Shown in pieces: positions 42,498 to 53,139 of a DNA stretch of 64,000 nucleotides; within the stretch, counting starts at the first letter, position 1; every line of letters starts with the position of its first letter. Below the pieces are notes generated by a model. The model was not told the DNA's origin, made no database searches, and saw only the letters and a list, made by a program, of their open reading frames with translations. Both the position numbers and the translations under genes were made by a program. This DNA comes from Erwinia sp. E602 (GTDB taxonomy: Bacteria; Pseudomonadota; Gammaproteobacteria; Enterobacterales; Enterobacteriaceae). The stretch spans positions 4,774,001 to 4,838,000 of the forward strand of contig NZ_CP046582.1 in the NCBI RefSeq assembly GCF_018141005.1, written 5' to 3'.

Positions 42498-43739
42498 ATG
42501 TCTGCTTCCTCCCCTGAATCGCGCGGCGTTACGCCGGGCAAAGCCATGGTCGCCGCCGTCAGCGGCTACGCAATGGACGGCTTCGATCTGCTGATCCTCG
42601 GCTTTATGCTGCCGGCCATCAGCGCCGGGCTGGCGTTGACCGCCTCACAGGCCGGTTCGCTGGTCACCTGGACGCTGATCGGCGCGGTGCTTGGCGGTAT
42701 CCTGTTTGGCCACCTCAGCGACCGGCTGGGCCGCATTCGCGTGCTGACCTTCACTATCCTGATGTTTTCGCTGTTTACCGGGCTGTGCGCGGTGGCGCAG
42801 GGCTACTGGGATCTGCTGGCCTACCGCACGCTGGCGGGAATGGGGCTGGGCGGCGAGTTCGGTATTGGCATGGCGCTGATCGCCGAAGCCTGGCCGGCCA
42901 GCAAACGTAACCGCGCCTCGGCGTGGGTGGGGATGGGCTGGCAGCTCGGCGTGCTGCTGGCGGCGTTTATCACCCCGCTGCTGCTGGATGTTATCGGCTG
43001 GCGCGGCATGTTCCTGGTCGGGCTGCTGCCGGCGCTGGCCTCGTTTGCCATCCGTCGGGGTATGGGCGAGCCGGAGGCCTTTACCCGCCACGTTGACGTC
43101 AATCAGGGGCTATCCTTCGCCACCCGGCTGAAGCTGCTGTTTGCCGACCGGGCCACCGGTAAGGCCAGCATCGGCATCTTTATCCTCTGCTCGGTGCAGA
43201 ACTTCGGCTACTACGGGCTGATGATCTGGATGCCGAGCTACCTCTCCAGCCAGTTCGGCTTCTCGCTGACCAAATCCGGCCTGTGGACGGCGGTGACGGT
43301 GGTGGGGATGACCTTCGGCATCTGGCTGTTTGGCCTGCTGGCCGACCGCTTCGCCCGCTGGAAGATTTTCCTGATTTATCAGATTGGTGCAGTGGTGATG
43401 GTGGTGGTCTACGCCCAGCTGCGTGACCCGACGGTGATGCTGTTTACCGGTGCGCTGATGGGGCTGTTCGTTAACGGCATGATCGGCGGCTATGGCGCGC
43501 TGATCTCCGACACGTACCCGGTGAAGGTGCGCGCCACCGCGCAGAACGTGCTGTTTAACCTCGGGCGCGGCGTCGGCGGCTTCGGCCCGCTGGTGATTGG
43601 GCTGCTGGCCCTGCACTACTCCTTTGTGGCGGCGATCACCCTGCTGGCGCTGATCTACCTGCTGGATATCGTCGCCACTCTGTTCCTGCTGCCGAAGAAA
43701 CAGGGTAACGACGAGGACAGCCTCGGGGCGATTGGCTGA
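42498..43739 (+). CDS. MFS transporter, AAHS-like (aromatic acid/sugar acid type)
   Basis: 413 residues, twelve membrane helices. GYAMDGFDLLILGFMLPAI in helix 1 is characteristic of the aromatic acid:H+ symporter group, where the DGxD motif is needed for transport. GHLSDRLGRIRVL is motif A, and YRTLAGMGLGGEFGIGMALIAE follows. The central loop is short. No enzyme gene for a matching pathway is next to it; the divergent-looking LysR gene downstream belongs to the sugar cluster. The substrate is unknown. Confidence 0.8.
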   Translation: MSASSPESRGVTPGKAMVAAVSGYAMDGFDLLILGFMLPAISAGLALTASQAGSLVTWTLIGAVLGGILFGHLSDRLGRIRVLTFTILMFSLFTGLCAVAQGYWDLLAYRTLAGMGLGGEFGIGMALIAEAWPASKRNRASAWVGMGWQLGVLLAAFITPLLLDVIGWRGMFLVGLLPALASFAIRRGMGEPEAFTRHVDVNQGLSFATRLKLLFADRATGKASIGIFILCSVQNFGYYGLMIWMPSYLSSQFGFSLTKSGLWTAVTVVGMTFGIWLFGLLADRFARWKIFLIYQIGAVVMVVVYAQLRDPTVMLFTGALMGLFVNGMIGGYGALISDTYPVKVRATAQNVLFNLGRGVGGFGPLVIGLLALHYSFVAAITLLALIYLLDIVATLFLLPKKQGNDEDSLGAIG

Positions 43740-43865
43740 ACCCGCCCTGCGGGCACGGCCTGAACGCGGCGACGTTCAGCCCGTCTGCAGATGCGGCAGG
43801 CCGGGTGGCGGTTCAGCCCGCCAGTGGAGGCAGCCGGCAGGAACAGTGCCCGCCGGGTAAGGTGT

Positions 43866-44801
43866 TCAGCTGACCAGCGGGCGCACCGCGTCCAGATAGT
43901 GACTGAGCAGCGCCTGCATCTCCACCACCGGCTGGGTATCCGCCTTTTCACGCATCAGATAGATGCCCACCGACAGATTAGGGCTGCCGGTGGTGGTCTG
44001 CAGCGGCTGCAGGCCATACTGCGCAAAGTACCCGGCCATGCAGCGCGGATAGGTGAGCAGAATACCGTCCGAGTCGTTGACCATATCCACCGCCGCCATC
44101 AGCGAATTGCTTGACCAGATCACCCGCTCGGCCAGGTGCAGCCGGTTGCGCAGCGTGCGCTTGGCCTGCATATCGTCCATCATGTGCTGGTAGCGGCTCT
44201 CGTCCGGCGTCAGCTCCACCAGGTTGTAATCCAGCAGCTCGTGCGGTTCGATCGGGCGGCCCAGCAGTGGGTGGCCGCTGCGCACGTAGTAGCTGTCGCG
44301 GGTGGTGAACAGCGGCAGGAAACGGATCCCCGCCCCCGGGTTCAGCCCCTGGATCTCATGGCCGATAAACAGGTCGATATCGCCGCCGAGCAGCAGGTCC
44401 ATCAGCCGCAGATGGTTGCCGAGATCGACGTGGATATTCACTCCCGGATGGCGGCTGCGGTAGGCGTTAAAGCTGTCGCGCACGAACATCACCCACCAGG
44501 CGTGGCCGGTGCCCATGCGCAGGCTCTGCGTCTGCCGCGCCTTGATCGAGGCCAGCTTTAGCAGCGTGTTGTCGTAGATACGCTGCATCATCTGCGCCTG
44601 CTCCAGCAGCAGTTCGCCAAATTCGGTGGTTTTCACGCCGCTGGAGGTGCGCTCCAGCAGCGGCACGCCGAGATTCTCCTCCAGTTTCTTCATGTTATGG
44701 GTCAGCGTCGGCTGACTGAGGCAGAGCTTGTTTGCTGCATGGCTCACATTTTGAAACTTCGCTACTTCGATAAACTGCCGCAAAATTTTGTCCACGATCA
44801 T
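43866..44801 (-). CDS. palR: LysR-family regulator of the palatinose-type cluster
   Basis: 311 residues. The N-terminal helix-turn-helix is KFQNVSHAANKLCLSQPTLT, followed by HNMKKLEENLGVPLLERTSSG, and the effector-binding domain begins near residue 92. It is divergent from the ABC importer genes across 122 bases that contain two palindromes. In Erwinia rhapontici a LysR gene, palR, holds the same place relative to palEFGHKQZ, so the symbol is by position and family. It likely senses an alpha-glucoside such as palatinose. Confidence 0.7.
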   Translation of the reverse strand: MIVDKILRQFIEVAKFQNVSHAANKLCLSQPTLTHNMKKLEENLGVPLLERTSSGVKTTEFGELLLEQAQMMQRIYDNTLLKLASIKARQTQSLRMGTGHAWWVMFVRDSFNAYRSRHPGVNIHVDLGNHLRLMDLLLGGDIDLFIGHEIQGLNPGAGIRFLPLFTTRDSYYVRSGHPLLGRPIEPHELLDYNLVELTPDESRYQHMMDDMQAKRTLRNRLHLAERVIWSSNSLMAAVDMVNDSDGILLTYPRCMAGYFAQYGLQPLQTTTGSPNLSVGIYLMREKADTQPVVEMQALLSHYLDAVRPLVS

Positions 44802-44816
44802 AGTTTCCCGCAGTGG

Positions 44817-44864
44817 TATAGAAAGTTTCTATAGCGTAGCGCAAATTATCGATTTCCTTCGATA
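44817..44864. promoter_or_regulatory. Palindromic operators between palR and palE
   Basis: TATAGAAAGTTTCTATA (44817-44833) is a perfect palindrome around a central G, and TATCGA/TCGATA (44847-44852 and 44859-44864) a second dyad 14 bases on. Both fall between the divergent start codons, where LysR proteins bind a recognition and an activation site. Confidence 0.65.
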
Positions 44865-44923
44865 GCAGGCTTTCGCTACTTTTCTTCTCAGCTGAGGTTC
44901 CGGCTGCTGACTGAGAGGAAGCC

Positions 44924-46186
44924 ATGAAAAATGCGATTGCGGGTCTGTTTGCTGCCACGCTGGTGCTCTGCGCCGTGGCACGGGCGGATACGTTGCGAAT
45001 GGAGTGTACCCCGAGCAAAGAGGGGCGGCAGTTCTGCAACGAGATCAAACAGCGCTTTGAAGCGCAGACCGGTCACACCCTGCAGTTTATCGAGCTGCCG
45101 CGCGCCTCTGACGAGAAGCTGTCGCTGTTTCAGCAGCTGTTCGCCGCCAGAGACGCCGGGGCGGTTGATCTGTTCCAGGCCGATACGGTGTGGATCGGCA
45201 TCCTCAACAGGCACCTGCTGGATCTCACCGATGCGGTCGCGGATATCCGCGACGACTTCTTCCCGTCCGCCTGGCAGAACAACCTGGTGAACGGCCGGGT
45301 AAAGGCGGTGCCCGCCTTCCTTGATACCGGCGTGCTCTACTACCGCCGCGATCTGCTGGAAAAATATGGCGAGCAGCCGCCGCAGAGCTGGGCGGAGCTG
45401 ACCGCCGTCAGCGAACGTATTCAGCAGGCCGAACGTCAGCAGGGCCATAAGCAGTTCTGGGGCCTGGTGTTTCAGGGCAAAGCCTACGAGGGGCTGACCT
45501 GCAACGCGCTGGAATGGATCGCCGGCAGCAACGGCGGCCGTATTATCGACCCTGACGGCACCATCACCGTCAACAACCCGCAGGCGGCCCGCTCTCTTGA
45601 TATGGCGGCGGGCTGGATCGGCCATATCTCGCCGAAAGGCACGCTGGGCTACATGGAAGAGGAGGCGCGTGCGCTGTTCCAGAACGGCGATGCGCTGTTT
45701 ATGCGCAACTGGCTCTACGCCTGGGTACTGGCGCAGGACAGCAGCAGCCCGGTGCGCGGTAAGGTCGGGGTGATGCCGCTGCCGGCGGGGGAAGATGGCG
45801 AGTCGGTCAGTACGCTGGGCGGCTGGCAGTGGGCCGTCAGCGCGTACAGCAAAAACCCGCAGGCGGCGATTGCGCTGCTGAAAATTGTCAGCGACGCGCA
45901 GTCCCAGAAGCGCGCGCTGACGCTGCTCGGCCTCGCGCCATCGCGCACCGCGCTCTATGACCAGCCTGAGGTGCTGGCGCAGGCCGCTTACCTCGGGCAG
46001 CTGAAAACCATTTTCTCCCGGGCGGTACCGCGCCCGGCCACCCAGACCCGCCGCCAGTACGCCCAGGTGTCGCGGGCGACCTATAACGCCACCTTCAATG
46101 TATTACGCGGTAACAGCGATGGGGCCACCGCCGTTGCGGATCTTCAGCAGCGGCTGGAACGGATTAAAGCCAGAGAGTGGCGCTGA
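44924..46186 (+). CDS. palE: Sugar ABC transporter periplasmic binding protein
   Basis: 420 residues of the extracellular solute-binding family 1. A signal peptide ends at ARA near residue 21. The maltose-binding-like fold is shown by DLFQADTVWIG, AVPAFLDTGVLYYRRDLLEKYG and GGWQWAVSAYS. First gene of palEFGHKQ-like transcription unit, facing the LysR gene. By gene order with E. rhapontici it should bind palatinose, trehalulose or related alpha-glucosides; the ligand is inferred, not visible. Confidence 0.82.
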   Translation: MKNAIAGLFAATLVLCAVARADTLRMECTPSKEGRQFCNEIKQRFEAQTGHTLQFIELPRASDEKLSLFQQLFAARDAGAVDLFQADTVWIGILNRHLLDLTDAVADIRDDFFPSAWQNNLVNGRVKAVPAFLDTGVLYYRRDLLEKYGEQPPQSWAELTAVSERIQQAERQQGHKQFWGLVFQGKAYEGLTCNALEWIAGSNGGRIIDPDGTITVNNPQAARSLDMAAGWIGHISPKGTLGYMEEEARALFQNGDALFMRNWLYAWVLAQDSSSPVRGKVGVMPLPAGEDGESVSTLGGWQWAVSAYSKNPQAAIALLKIVSDAQSQKRALTLLGLAPSRTALYDQPEVLAQAAYLGQLKTIFSRAVPRPATQTRRQYAQVSRATYNATFNVLRGNSDGATAVADLQQRLERIKAREWR

Positions 46187-46215
46187 GCGCCCTGCAACCG
46201 AACCGGAGCTGACCG

Positions 46216-47204
<989 letters not shown>

Positions 47205-47205
<1 letters not shown>

Positions 47206-48044
47206 TGAAACTGCATTCACGGCTGACTGCTCATAACGTGTTGATTTACGGCGGTGCGGCGCTGGCCTGCCTTATCTGCCTGTTCCCGTTTTACTACGCC
47301 ATCGTCACCTCGCTGCGCGGCGGCCAGGCGCTGTTCCAGGTGGCGTACCTGCCGGACGGCCTGCACTGGGATAACTACCGCAACGCGCTGCTGGAGAACG
47401 GCATGGCGCGCAGCCTGTTTAACTCGCTGCTGGTGGCGACGCTGACCGTCGGCCTCTGTCTGCTGGTGTCGATCACCGCCGCCTTTGCGCTGGCGCGCAT
47501 CCCGTTTCGTGGCCGCAAGTTTCTGCTGTTTACCATTCTCTGCGTGTCGATGTTCCCGCAGGTGGCGGTGCTCTCCGGCATGTTTGAGCTGGTGCGCTTT
47601 CTCGGCCTGTATGACTCGGTGGGCGCGCTGGTGCTCTCCTACACCACCTTCTCGCTGCCGTTCACCGTCTGGGTGCTGACCACCTTTATGAAGGCCATCC
47701 CGCCGGAGCTGGAGGAGGCGGCGATTGTCGACGGGGCCAGCACCTGGACCATTATCACCCGCATTTTCGTGCCGATTATGGGGCCGTCGCTGGTCACCAC
47801 CGGGCTGCTGGCGTTTATCGGCGCGTGGAACGAATTTATGTTCGCCCTGACTTTCGTCATCTCCGGTGACAAGCGCACCGTGCCGGTAGCGATCGGCATG
47901 CTGCAGGGCGCTTCGCAGTACGAGCTGCCGTGGGGAACCATTATGGCCTCCTCGGTGATCGTCACCCTGCCGATCGTGGTGCTGGTGCTGATTTTCCAGC
48001 GGCGCATCGTCAGCGGTCTGACCAACGGTGCAGTTAAAGGTTGA
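47205..48044 (+). CDS. palG: Sugar ABC transporter permease (MalG type)
   Basis: 279 residues, six helices. The EAA loop is ELEEAAIVDGASTWTIITRIFVP, and AFIGAWNEFMFALTF is the typical C-terminal MalG-family segment. It is paired with palF to form the membrane channel. Confidence 0.86.
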
Positions 48045-48072
48045 TGTTCTTTTTTCCTCAAGGAGTTAAGCA

Positions 48073-49434
48073 ATGGCTACAAAAATCGTATTAGTCGGGG
48101 CAGGCAGCGCGCAGTTTGGTTATGGCACCCTCGGGGATATCTTCCAGAGTACCGCGCTGTACGGCAGCGAGATCGTGCTGCACGACATCAACCCGGCGTC
48201 GCTGGCGGTGACCGAGAAAACCGCGCGGGATTTCCTCGCGGCTGAGGATCTGCCGTTTCTCGTTAGCGCCACCACCGACCGGCGCGAGGCGTTGAAAGGC
48301 GCGGAGTTTGTGATTATCTCCATCGAGGTGGGCGATCGCTTTGCGCTGTGGGATCTCGACTGGCAGATCCCGCAGCAGTTCGGCATTCAGCAGGTGTACG
48401 GCGAGAACGGCGGCCCCGGCGGCCTGTTCCACTCGCTGCGCATTATCCCACCGATCCTCGACATCTGCGCGGACGTGGCCGATCTCTGCCCGGATGCCTG
48501 GGTGTTTAACTACTCCAACCCGATGAGCCGCATCTGCACCACCGTGCATCGTCGCTTCCCGCAGCTGAACTTTGTCGGCATGTGCCACGAAATCGCCTCG
48601 CTGGAGCGCTATCTGCCGGAAATGCTCGGCACCTCGTTTGACAACCTGCAGCTGCGTGCTGCCGGTCTTAATCACTTCAGCGTGCTGCTGGAGGCGCGAT
48701 ATAAGGACAGCGGAGCGGACGCCTACGCTGACGTGCGCGCCAGAGCGCCGGACTATTTTGCCACCCTGCCGGGCTACAGCGATATCCTCGACTACGCCCG
48801 CACCCACGGTCAGCTGGTGGAGACCGAAGGCAGTACCGAGCGCGCCTGGCTGGGCGGCCGCGACAGCGCCAAACCCTGGGCCGACCGCACGCTGTTTAAG
48901 GAGGTGCTGGCGAAGTTCAACTACCTGCCGATCACCACCGACAGCCATTTTGGCGAGTATATCCGCTGGGCCAGCGAGGTCAGCGACCATCGCGGCATTC
49001 TCGATTTCTATACCTTCTACCGCAACTACCTGGGCCACGTGCAGCCGAAAATTGAGCTGAAGATGAAGGAGCGGGTGGTGGCGATTATTGAGGGCATCCT
49101 CAGCGACTCCGGCTACGAGGAGGCGGCGGTCAATATTCCCAACCGCGGCTATATCCGCCAGCTGCCGGAGTTTATCGCGGTGGAGGTGCCGGCGATTATC
49201 GACCGCAAAGGGGTGCACGGCATCAGCGTCGATATCCCGCCGGGTATCGCCGGGCTGCTGACCAATCAGATCGGCGTGCACGATCTGACCGCCGAGGCGA
49301 TCCTCAACCAGTCGCGCGACCTGGTGGTGCAGGCGCTGCTGGTGGATTCGGTTAACGACAAATGCAAAGCGATCCCGGAGCTGGTCGATCTGATGATTGC
49401 CCGCCAGCGCCCGTGGCTCGACTACCTGAAGTAA
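48073..49434 (+). CDS. palH: Family 4 glycoside hydrolase (NAD+-dependent alpha-glucosidase type)
   Basis: 453 residues. GH4 enzymes use NAD+ and a divalent metal to cleave glycosides by an oxidation-elimination route. The Rossmann fold begins KIVLVGAGSAQFGYG, Asn149 lies in NYSNP, and the metal ligands are Cys171 of the CHE motif (MCHEIAS) and His201 (LNHFSV). It resembles alpha-galactosidase/alpha-glucosidase members such as MelA and AglB. With an ABC rather than a PTS importer, an unphosphorylated substrate is expected. It lies fourth in the operon, as palH does in E. rhapontici. AAGGAGTTAAGCA precedes the ATG. Confidence 0.8.
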   Translation: MATKIVLVGAGSAQFGYGTLGDIFQSTALYGSEIVLHDINPASLAVTEKTARDFLAAEDLPFLVSATTDRREALKGAEFVIISIEVGDRFALWDLDWQIPQQFGIQQVYGENGGPGGLFHSLRIIPPILDICADVADLCPDAWVFNYSNPMSRICTTVHRRFPQLNFVGMCHEIASLERYLPEMLGTSFDNLQLRAAGLNHFSVLLEARYKDSGADAYADVRARAPDYFATLPGYSDILDYARTHGQLVETEGSTERAWLGGRDSAKPWADRTLFKEVLAKFNYLPITTDSHFGEYIRWASEVSDHRGILDFYTFYRNYLGHVQPKIELKMKERVVAIIEGILSDSGYEEAAVNIPNRGYIRQLPEFIAVEVPAIIDRKGVHGISVDIPPGIAGLLTNQIGVHDLTAEAILNQSRDLVVQALLVDSVNDKCKAIPELVDLMIARQRPWLDYLK

Positions 49435-49442
49435 AACCGGCC

Positions 49443-49462
49443 GCAGGGGCGGCTGCCCCTGC
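49443..49462. other. Intercistronic hairpin between palH and palK
   Basis: GCAGGGGC and GCCCCTGC form a perfect 8-bp stem with a 4-base loop, eight bases after the GH4 stop. No T-run follows, so it more likely sets message stability or ratio than ends transcription. Confidence 0.5.
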
Positions 49463-49492
49463 ACAGGCTCATTGTAATCAGCAGGGGGCGTG

Positions 49493-50605
<1,113 letters not shown>

Positions 50606-50621
50606 TGTAAGGCGGTAATCT

Positions 50622-52298
50622 GTGAATCAGTTAACCACGGCGCGCTGGTGGAAAGAGGCGGTGGCCTATCAAATCTACCCGCGCAGCTTTATGGACAGCA
50701 ACGGCGACGGCATTGGCGATCTTAACGGCATCACCGCACGGCTCGACTACCTGCAGTGGCTGGGCATTGACGTCATCTGGCTCTGCCCGATGTACCCGTC
50801 GCCGAACGACGATAACGGCTACGATATCAGCGACTATCAGGGGATTATGGCCGAGTTCGGCACCATGGCCGACTTTGATCGCCTGCTGGGCGAGGTGCAC
50901 GCACGCGGTATGCGGCTGATCCTCGACCTGGTGGTCAATCACACCTCGGACGAGCACCCGTGGTTTATTGAGTCGCGCTCGTCACGTGATAGCGAAAAGC
51001 GCGACTGGTATATCTGGCGCGACGGTAAAGCGGGCCGTGAGCCGAACAACTGGGAGAGCATCTTCAGCGAACCGGCGTGGAAATATGATGCGGGCAGCGA
51101 TCAGTACTTTATGCATCTGTTTTCGGCGCGTCAGCCGGACCTTAACTGGGAAAATCCGGCCACCCGCCATGCGCTGTACGACATGATGCGCTGGTGGCTG
51201 GAGAAGGGCATCGACGGCTTCCGCATCGACGCCATCTGCCATATGAAGAAGCAGCCGGGGCTGATGGATCTGCCAAACCCGCACGGGCTGGCTTACGTGC
51301 CCTCCTTCGACGCGCACCTTAACTTCCCCGGCCTGCTCGATTTTGTCGATGAGATGAGCGAGCAGGTGTTTAACCGCTACGACATTATGACGGTGGGTGA
51401 AATGAACGGCGCCTCGGCGGAGCAGGCCGAAGCCTGGGTCGGCGAACGGCATCAGCGGCTGAATATGATCTTCCAGTTTGAGCACGTCAAGCTGTGGCAG
51501 GACAATCCGCCGCCCGCCGACGGGCCGGGCATCAACGTGCCGGCGCTGAAGCAGATCTTTACCCGCTGGCAGACGCAGCTGGAGGGGAAAGGCTGGAACG
51601 CGCTCTACGTCGAAAACCACGATATCCCGCGCGTGGTGTCGCACTGGGGTGATGATAAACAGTATCTGCGCGAGAGCGCCACGGCGATTGCCGCCATGTA
51701 CTTCCTGATGCAGGGGACGCCCTTTATCTATCAGGGCCAGGAGCTGGGAATGACCAACACCCGCTTCGCCAGCCTGAATGATTTCCAGGATATCGCGGCG
51801 CGTAACCGGGTGATCAGGCTGCAGCAGCAGGGCGTGGCGGATGCCGATATCCTGGCGATGCTCAGCCGCATCTGCCGTGATAACTCGCGCACGCCGATGC
51901 AGTGGAGCGCGGAGCACAACGCCGGTTTCACCACCGGCACGCCGTGGCTGGCGACCAGCGTCAATTATCCGGCGATTAACGTTGCGCAGCAGCGGGAGGA
52001 TAAGCAGTCGGTGCTCAGCTTCTACCGGGCGCTGATCGCGCTGCGTAAGGCCTCACCGGCGCTGGTTTACGGACAGTATCAGCTGCGGCTGGCGGAGCAT
52101 CCGGCGATTTACGCCTATACGCGCAGGCAGGATCGGCAGCAGTATCTGGTGCTGACCAACCTGAGCGGCGTGTCGCAGCAGGTCGATCCTGCGCAGCTGG
52201 CGTTAGAGGGCTGGCAGCGGGTGCTGGGCAACTACCCTGATGACGGCGAGCTGCAGCTGCTGCGGCCGTGGGAGGCGCGGGTGTACCGGCATCAGTAA
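50622..52298 (+). CDS. palQ: Family 13 alpha-glucosidase (palatinase/oligo-1,6-glucosidase type)
   Basis: 558 residues, no signal peptide, so cytoplasmic. Catalytic residues are Asp203 (GFRIDAI, nucleophile), Glu260 (TVGEMNG, acid/base) and Asp334 (ENHDIPRV). DLVVNHTSDEHPWF is region I, and YQIYPRSFMDSNGDGIGDL is typical of the GH13 oligo-1,6-glucosidase group. No export signal and no obvious isomerase specificity loop argue against a periplasmic sucrose isomerase. In E. rhapontici the palQ product has palatinase activity and the same position. It starts with GTG, 17 bases after palK, and ends in a strong terminator. Confidence 0.82.
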   Translation: MNQLTTARWWKEAVAYQIYPRSFMDSNGDGIGDLNGITARLDYLQWLGIDVIWLCPMYPSPNDDNGYDISDYQGIMAEFGTMADFDRLLGEVHARGMRLILDLVVNHTSDEHPWFIESRSSRDSEKRDWYIWRDGKAGREPNNWESIFSEPAWKYDAGSDQYFMHLFSARQPDLNWENPATRHALYDMMRWWLEKGIDGFRIDAICHMKKQPGLMDLPNPHGLAYVPSFDAHLNFPGLLDFVDEMSEQVFNRYDIMTVGEMNGASAEQAEAWVGERHQRLNMIFQFEHVKLWQDNPPPADGPGINVPALKQIFTRWQTQLEGKGWNALYVENHDIPRVVSHWGDDKQYLRESATAIAAMYFLMQGTPFIYQGQELGMTNTRFASLNDFQDIAARNRVIRLQQQGVADADILAMLSRICRDNSRTPMQWSAEHNAGFTTGTPWLATSVNYPAINVAQQREDKQSVLSFYRALIALRKASPALVYGQYQLRLAEHPAIYAYTRRQDRQQYLVLTNLSGVSQQVDPAQLALEGWQRVLGNYPDDGELQLLRPWEARVYRHQ

Positions 52299-52302
52299 CG
52301 CC

Positions 52303-52333
52303 AGACGCGGAACGCAGGTTCCGCGTCTTTTTT
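52303..52333 (+). terminator. Rho-independent terminator of the pal-type operon
   Basis: AGACGCGGAAC (52303-52313) pairs with GTTCCGCGTCT (52318-52328) and continues into six Ts. It lies five bases after the GH13 stop. This places the end of the operon before yieH, with no palZ gene. Confidence 0.93.
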
Positions 52334-52371
52334 ACCGGGTTCCTGCGCTGGCGGCAGTCAAACCCGGCCCG

Positions 52372-53034
52372 TTAACGCGTTAATTCCCAGCCGCGCTCGC
52401 GCCACAGCGCGGGCAGCTGATCCAGCGCGGTAAACGGCGTCACCAGCGGGTGATCGATAACCGGATTGTGCGCGTCGGCGCAGTAGTAAAATACCGGGAT
52501 GCCGGCAGCAATGCCGGCCTGTGCCCCGGCTTCGGAGTCATCCACCAGAATGCAGCGGCGGATATCCACGCCCATCTTCGCTGCCGCGTGAAACATTAAC
52601 CCGGGTTCCGGTTTCCAGTGCTGAATATCATAGCCGCTGTACAGCCGGTCATCAAAATAGCGCCGCAGCCCGGTCAGCCCCAGCGAGTGCTGCATTTTCG
52701 GCACCGTGCCGTTGGAGACCACGCACACCGGCACCGCTATCTGCGCCAGCAGCGCCTCTGCGCCGGCGATCGGCTGCAGCTCCAGGTCAAACAGCCGCGC
52801 CACCTCAGCGCGATACTCAGGCTCCAGCACGCTGACTGGCGTACTGAGCTGATGCTCGCGGCAGACGTCGGCGATAATGTCATACAGCTTCACGCCTTTG
52901 TATCTTTCAAACATGGTCTGCAGCGACAGCTGCGCGCCGTGGCGGGCAAAGGTGTTGACGTAGGCCTGGGTGCAGAGCAGTTCGCTGTCCACCAGCGTGC
53001 CGTCACAGTCAAAAAAGATGCAGTCGGGTGACAT
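52372..53034 (-). CDS. yieH: HAD-family sugar phosphatase YieH
   Basis: A phosphatase of 220 residues; the E. coli protein acts on 6-phosphogluconate and related compounds. HAD motif I is FFDCDGTLVDS (nucleophile and acid Asp), motif II is VVSNGT, the Lys is in WKPEPG, and motif IV is ILVDDSEAGAQAGI. SGYDIQHWKPEP and GVKLYDII match YieH specifically. In E. coli yieH also lies between phoU and adeP. It is convergent with the pal-type operon. Confidence 0.93.
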   Translation of the reverse strand: MSPDCIFFDCDGTLVDSELLCTQAYVNTFARHGAQLSLQTMFERYKGVKLYDIIADVCREHQLSTPVSVLEPEYRAEVARLFDLELQPIAGAEALLAQIAVPVCVVSNGTVPKMQHSLGLTGLRRYFDDRLYSGYDIQHWKPEPGLMFHAAAKMGVDIRRCILVDDSEAGAQAGIAAGIPVFYYCADAHNPVIDHPLVTPFTALDQLPALWRERGWELTR

Positions 53035-53139
53035 TCGTCCGTCCTTAACGGTGAGAAAAGAACCTTCACTTTACGCGATCGCGAATGGATTGCGACCCCG
53101 AATGCGCCGGGTCCCGGCGCCCGGCGGGCGCGAACAGTG

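Noticed and set aside
50622..52298. Sucrose isomerase (palI) for the GH13 gene
   Set aside because: No signal peptide, operon position matches palQ, and the expected isomerase-specific Arg-rich loop was not seen. A hydrolase is more likely, though a few residues could not be checked against a reference alignment.
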